Positions 60,856 through 64,000 of a stretch of 64,000 bases of DNA are shown piece by piece. A model generated the notes under the pieces. It saw nothing but the letters and a program-made list of their open reading frames with translations, ran no database searches and was not told where the DNA came from. This stretch comes from Gammaproteobacteria bacterium (GTDB lineage: Bacteria > Pseudomonadota > Gammaproteobacteria > S012-40). The stretch lies in assembly GCA_029881255.1 (NCBI GenBank), contig JAOUMY010000007.1, forward strand, positions 62,001-126,000, read 5' to 3'. A program made the position numbers and the translations under genes. Position 1 is the stretch's first letter; each line of letters begins with the position of its first letter.

Positions 60856-63069
60856 ATGAAAGATAGCGCGAGATTTGAAAAAAACACGCGTCGGGTGCAG
60901 AACTGGCTTAAGGCTTTCCTGATGGGTGGCATTATCGGTCTGGGTTTTGTCTCCACAGCGCAATCAGGCATTGTATTGCAGCAGCAATTTCTGGATAACT
61001 ACACCTGGTTCTCCTCATATAGCAATGGGTCTGCTTCAGCAGAGGCTGCTGACGATTTCACGATAGTTGGTGATATCGACCGTTTGACGTTTAATGGCAG
61101 AATTTGGTCGGGCACCGCGATTCAACAAGTCATTGTGCGATTCTACGACGCCAATCCTGCCGGTGGTCCAGGTAATCTGTTGCGTGAATATCTCACGAAT
61201 TCCGGTGATGCAAACCTTCGCGTCAGCTATGACTGGGTTGACGTCGTGTTGCCGACCGTATTTTCCGCTACGGGTAAACACTTTGTCTCCGCACAAATAG
61301 TCACTGACTCGACCTGGGAAACAGGCTCGGCCAATACATCGGTGTCGAGGGTGATAAATGGGGAACGGGCGTATACACGAGCAGATAATGGTACCTGGTC
61401 GATTGTGTCGACGAAAGCAGACCTTGCCTTCACGCTGTATGGTACGTCGACTGGACAACCACTCGCGACCGGTTTGTCGACAAATAGCACAACCCGTAAT
61501 GGATATTTTGAAGTGTTGGGTAGTGCGTTTGGTGATAGCGGTCAGGTAATTGTTGGTGGAGTGCCTGCCCACATTGCCTTATGGACAAACTACCGCATCA
61601 AGGCATACGCCGACAATGCGACGCCATTGGGCGACAACGCCGTGGTGGTTGAGACTATCAACGGAAGTAGCGCCCCACTCACACTTTCCGTAGCAGAGCA
61701 AATCTCCTCAGGCCGAATCAACTGGCAGTTCCGGTTGGTTGGTTCTTATTCCATGGAGTCACCTGAGGTCGGTCCGGATGGAAACATCTATAGCGTCGAT
61801 GTCAGCGGTTACCTCTATTCATTAACGCCTGCAGGCGTTCTACGTTGGGTACGCGCCGCAGGTGCTAATGGTTTTGATGTGGCACCCGATGGTCGGATTT
61901 ATTCCATGAACAGTCAGTTCGTTTTTGCGCATAACGCGAACGGCGATCTGCTCTGGCGATACGCCATGCCAGCTTATGCCTATCGTGCCTTCGATGTCGC
62001 TGTGGGTCCGGATGGCAATATCTATGTTGGCACTTCAAGCGACTTTGGTATTTTTGCGCTAGACCCTGCAGGAAATCTGTTGTGGAACACGCCTCTGCCT
62101 GCAGATGCTTCCCATGAGGAAAGCGGTTATGAGATGACTTTCGGTTACAACGGCTCCAACTTACAGGTCTATATTGATACTGGTAGGGGAGTGCGTGCCT
62201 ATAGCAGTCGTGGAAATTTTCTTTTCAGTGCCGCGGGTAATGGCCCGACAGTTTCGGCCAGCCAGGCCTTGCATACACGCAGTGGCATCTACTTGCCAGA
62301 CGGCACGCGTACCTGTTTCTTACTCGACGGATACAACGGTTTTACGGTGTCATCGAGTCAGATTCATTGGGGTTATCGTCTCGACATGATTGGATATGAT
62401 GAAAGCTGTAACGAAACTGATCGCTTTGCATTACCACAATACGCAAATCAGTGGCCGCGATTCGACTCGGCAGAGACATTCATGTTGCTGGGTAGCACGG
62501 TAAACGGACAGCAGGTCAGTTACGCGATAGATTCACGCAATGGTAGTCAGCTGTGGCAACAGACGTATCCACTGGTTGAAGGACAGGAGCAGTGGGTGCA
62601 GTCAAATGCTGTGCTTGCCTCTGATAATAGCTCGGCCTATTTTCATACCGGTACGTCAGGCGCCGTTATTCGTGGTTTTCTAACAGCGCTGAATACCGCG
62701 ACCACCAATGGTGGAGGAAACACTGATCCAACACCGACGCCGACGCCGACGCCGACGCCGAATGCCGCGCCCGTCGCCGTCGATGACAGTGTTGAGATGC
62801 TGCAAAAGACTTCGCTAAAAGTCGATGTACTGGCAAATGACTCAGATCCGGAAGGTGACACAATGGTGATAGGTGTGGTGGCCACCGATGCCAATCTGAA
62901 TGTTCAGGTGAACACAGACCAGACGTTGATGATTAAGCCAAACCGCTCCTTCTTTGGTACAAGCACGTTCACGTATAATGTGATCGACAGCGCAGGTAAT
63001 GTCAGTAATAACGCCACGGTGACAGTTGTCGTTATTGAAGACACGTCCAAGCCAGGTAAAAAGCGTTAG
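60856..63069 (+). CDS. Exported beta-propeller protein with cadherin-like C-terminal domain
   Basis: About 737 residues from the ATG at 60856 (AAGGAAT upstream). Signal region to about TAQSG. N-terminal beta-sandwich with NYTWFSSYS and IVRFYDANPAGGPG-type wording; central PQQ-like propeller with repeated VGPDGNIY, VAPDGRIY and VGPDGNIYVG blades; Pro-Thr linker; then a cadherin/tandem-95 domain (NAAPVAVDDSVEML, LANDSDPEGD). No PEP-CTERM. Likely cell-surface or secreted. Confidence 0.78.
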   Translation: MKDSARFEKNTRRVQNWLKAFLMGGIIGLGFVSTAQSGIVLQQQFLDNYTWFSSYSNGSASAEAADDFTIVGDIDRLTFNGRIWSGTAIQQVIVRFYDANPAGGPGNLLREYLTNSGDANLRVSYDWVDVVLPTVFSATGKHFVSAQIVTDSTWETGSANTSVSRVINGERAYTRADNGTWSIVSTKADLAFTLYGTSTGQPLATGLSTNSTTRNGYFEVLGSAFGDSGQVIVGGVPAHIALWTNYRIKAYADNATPLGDNAVVVETINGSSAPLTLSVAEQISSGRINWQFRLVGSYSMESPEVGPDGNIYSVDVSGYLYSLTPAGVLRWVRAAGANGFDVAPDGRIYSMNSQFVFAHNANGDLLWRYAMPAYAYRAFDVAVGPDGNIYVGTSSDFGIFALDPAGNLLWNTPLPADASHEESGYEMTFGYNGSNLQVYIDTGRGVRAYSSRGNFLFSAAGNGPTVSASQALHTRSGIYLPDGTRTCFLLDGYNGFTVSSSQIHWGYRLDMIGYDESCNETDRFALPQYANQWPRFDSAETFMLLGSTVNGQQVSYAIDSRNGSQLWQQTYPLVEGQEQWVQSNAVLASDNSSAYFHTGTSGAVIRGFLTALNTATTNGGGNTDPTPTPTPTPTPNAAPVAVDDSVEMLQKTSLKVDVLANDSDPEGDTMVIGVVATDANLNVQVNTDQTLMIKPNRSFFGTSTFTYNVIDSAGNVSNNATVTVVVIEDTSKPGKKR
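62731..62761 (+). repeat. CCGACG hexanucleotide microsatellite
   Basis: Five near-perfect CCGACG units coding for Pro-Thr repeats in the linker of the propeller protein. Unit changes would keep the frame, varying linker length. Confidence 0.85.
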
Positions 63070-63080
63070 ACCATAGCGAA

Positions 63081-63117
63081 AAGAGGTGGATATCAGTAGT
63101 GATGTCCGCCTCTTTCT
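63081..63117 (+). terminator. Rho-independent terminator
   Basis: AAGAGG-T-GGATATCA and its complement TGATGTCCGCCTCTT flank a three-base loop, T-rich tail. Confidence 0.75.
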
Positions 63118-63656
63118 TAACACATAAATTCGTTTCAGGCATGGGCTATCTGGTGAACGCGAAGTTTTTTTGCAATGGGGAATAGTCGACTGTGCAGAAA
63201 CATTGTTGTCCATGGGATAGTTTTTTAAAATGTCGACTGAAACGGACGGGTATCACGAGTTCTTTGTAAATAATTGTAAATGATTTGCCGAAGTCGGATT
63301 GCGTGCACAAAATAAAATTTATCAGTTATTCCTTCTCATAAAATTACGCGCTGTTCTACAAGCAATTGAAAACCTACCTTAATTCTATTTTTTCTGTCAT
63401 CTCATATCGCTGTACTCAACAATTCTGAAAACATAGCGGAAAAACATAATTCAACGCTCAACTAATAGTGTCTAGCCTGTTGATTAATAGGTGTGCATTT
63501 ACTTTCTCCAATACGTCATCTATATCTTTAGGTGTGGGAGCAAGAGGGGAAAGTGCCGGTGAATAAATAGGTTATATCGATAGAAGTACGATCGTGCCTG
63601 GAAAAGAATTGCAACTCGCTTGGGTATGTTAATTGGGACCACGAAGGAGGAGTGTC
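63118..63656. other. Upstream region of ccoN, no gene
   Basis: No coding frame. I searched for an FNR site (TTGAT-N4-ATCAA) and found none. AAGGAGG precedes the ccoN start. Confidence 0.5.
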
Positions 63657-64000
63657 GTGAATTCTACGAGCACAGGTCAGCAGTACAATTTTGAAATTGT
63701 GAAATGGTTTTCGGTCGTATCGGTGATTTATTTTGTGGTTGGCACACTGGCAGGTGTCTATGTGGCATCGGAGCTTGCCTGGCCGGCGTTGAATTTTGAT
63801 ATTGCAGAGTTGAGTTTTGGGCGCCTGCGGCCTCTGCATACCAACGCCGTAATCTTTGCATTTGGTGGCTGTGTATTGATGGCGACCGCTTTTTACAGCG
63901 TGCAAAGAACCTGCGGTGTGCGTCTTTGGAGCGACAAACTCGCCTGGTTTACCTTTATTGGTTGGAATCTGATCATTGTGTCAGCGGTTATTACTCTGCC
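63657..64000 (+). CDS. ccoN: cbb3-type cytochrome c oxidase subunit I (3' end cut by window)
   Basis: GTG start with AAGGAGG about 7 bases upstream; 114 codons visible. First membrane helices (VVSVIYFVVGTLAGVYVA) and the conserved FGRLRPLHTNAVIFAFGG segment with the heme-ligand-region histidine. Core subunit of the high-affinity terminal oxidase; the other cco genes should follow outside the window. Confidence 0.92.
   Translation, partial: MNSTSTGQQYNFEIVKWFSVVSVIYFVVGTLAGVYVASELAWPALNFDIAELSFGRLRPLHTNAVIFAFGGCVLMATAFYSVQRTCGVRLWSDKLAWFTFIGWNLIIVSAVITL

Noticed and set aside
63118-63656. FNR site upstream of ccoN
   Set aside because: TTGATTAATAGG near 63479 matches only one half of the consensus.

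Overview
The window looks like a piece of gammaproteobacterial chromosome, probably from a respiratory or sulfur-oxidising environmental lineage. The support is the order thrS-infC-rpmI-rplT-pheS-pheT-ihfA-merR-tRNA-Pro, plus djlA, rimO, a proline iminopeptidase, PEP-CTERM surface proteins, a SoxA-type cytochrome, a pyrophosphate-type phosphofructokinase and the start of a cbb3 oxidase (ccoN) at the right edge. I cannot name a genus from the sequence alone.

Layout. 1-15.5 kb: housekeeping genes (pip, rimO, rhomboid, djlA, aspC, uvrB, tRNA-Asn, tRNA-Val) mixed with envelope proteins: a Met/His-rich barrel candidate divergent from a lipoprotein cytochrome c, a large carboxypeptidase-regulatory-like lipoprotein, a clostripain-like protein with Ser at the catalytic Cys position, and a nidogen-domain PEP-CTERM protein with a sigma-54-like promoter. 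15.5-23.2 kb: translation operon ending in tRNA-Pro(GGG). 23.1-32.6 kb: apparent genomic island beginning at tRNA-Pro. It has tandem ~150-bp repeats, each ending in a copy of the tRNA-Pro 3' end and each carrying two hairpins, a HigBA toxin-antitoxin module between two blocks of these repeats, an AraC-type regulator, and a five-gene minus-strand cluster of exported proteins. One of those, a 654-aa membrane-anchored protein, resembles the N-terminal module of vitellogenin-type large lipid transfer proteins. A truncated copy of the repeat and an lplT 3' fragment mark the right edge. No integrase was found.

33-45 kb: phospholipase-D-type enzyme, an M1-like/M28/PDZ peptidase fusion, two more PEP-CTERM proteins, a GH114 lipoprotein, and a SoxA-LysR-hydrolase group sharing an operator-like motif. 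45-52 kb: a PhnD-like binding protein overlapping a GGDEF/EAL protein, a YbjQ-YbjQ-M48 operon, and an ECF sigma/anti-sigma pair divergent from a secreted protein, with matching promoter-like motifs on both sides. 52-64 kb: a soluble PilJ-like sensor, an MDR oxidoreductase, a three-gene signalling operon (response regulator, MHYT histidine kinase, HD-GYP response regulator), PPi-type PFK, a PQQ-propeller/cadherin-like exported protein and ccoN.

The best candidates for something undescribed are the tRNA-Pro-derived hairpin repeat family and the lipid-transfer-like envelope gene cluster it encloses. All family assignments come from reading motifs by eye; no database search was run.
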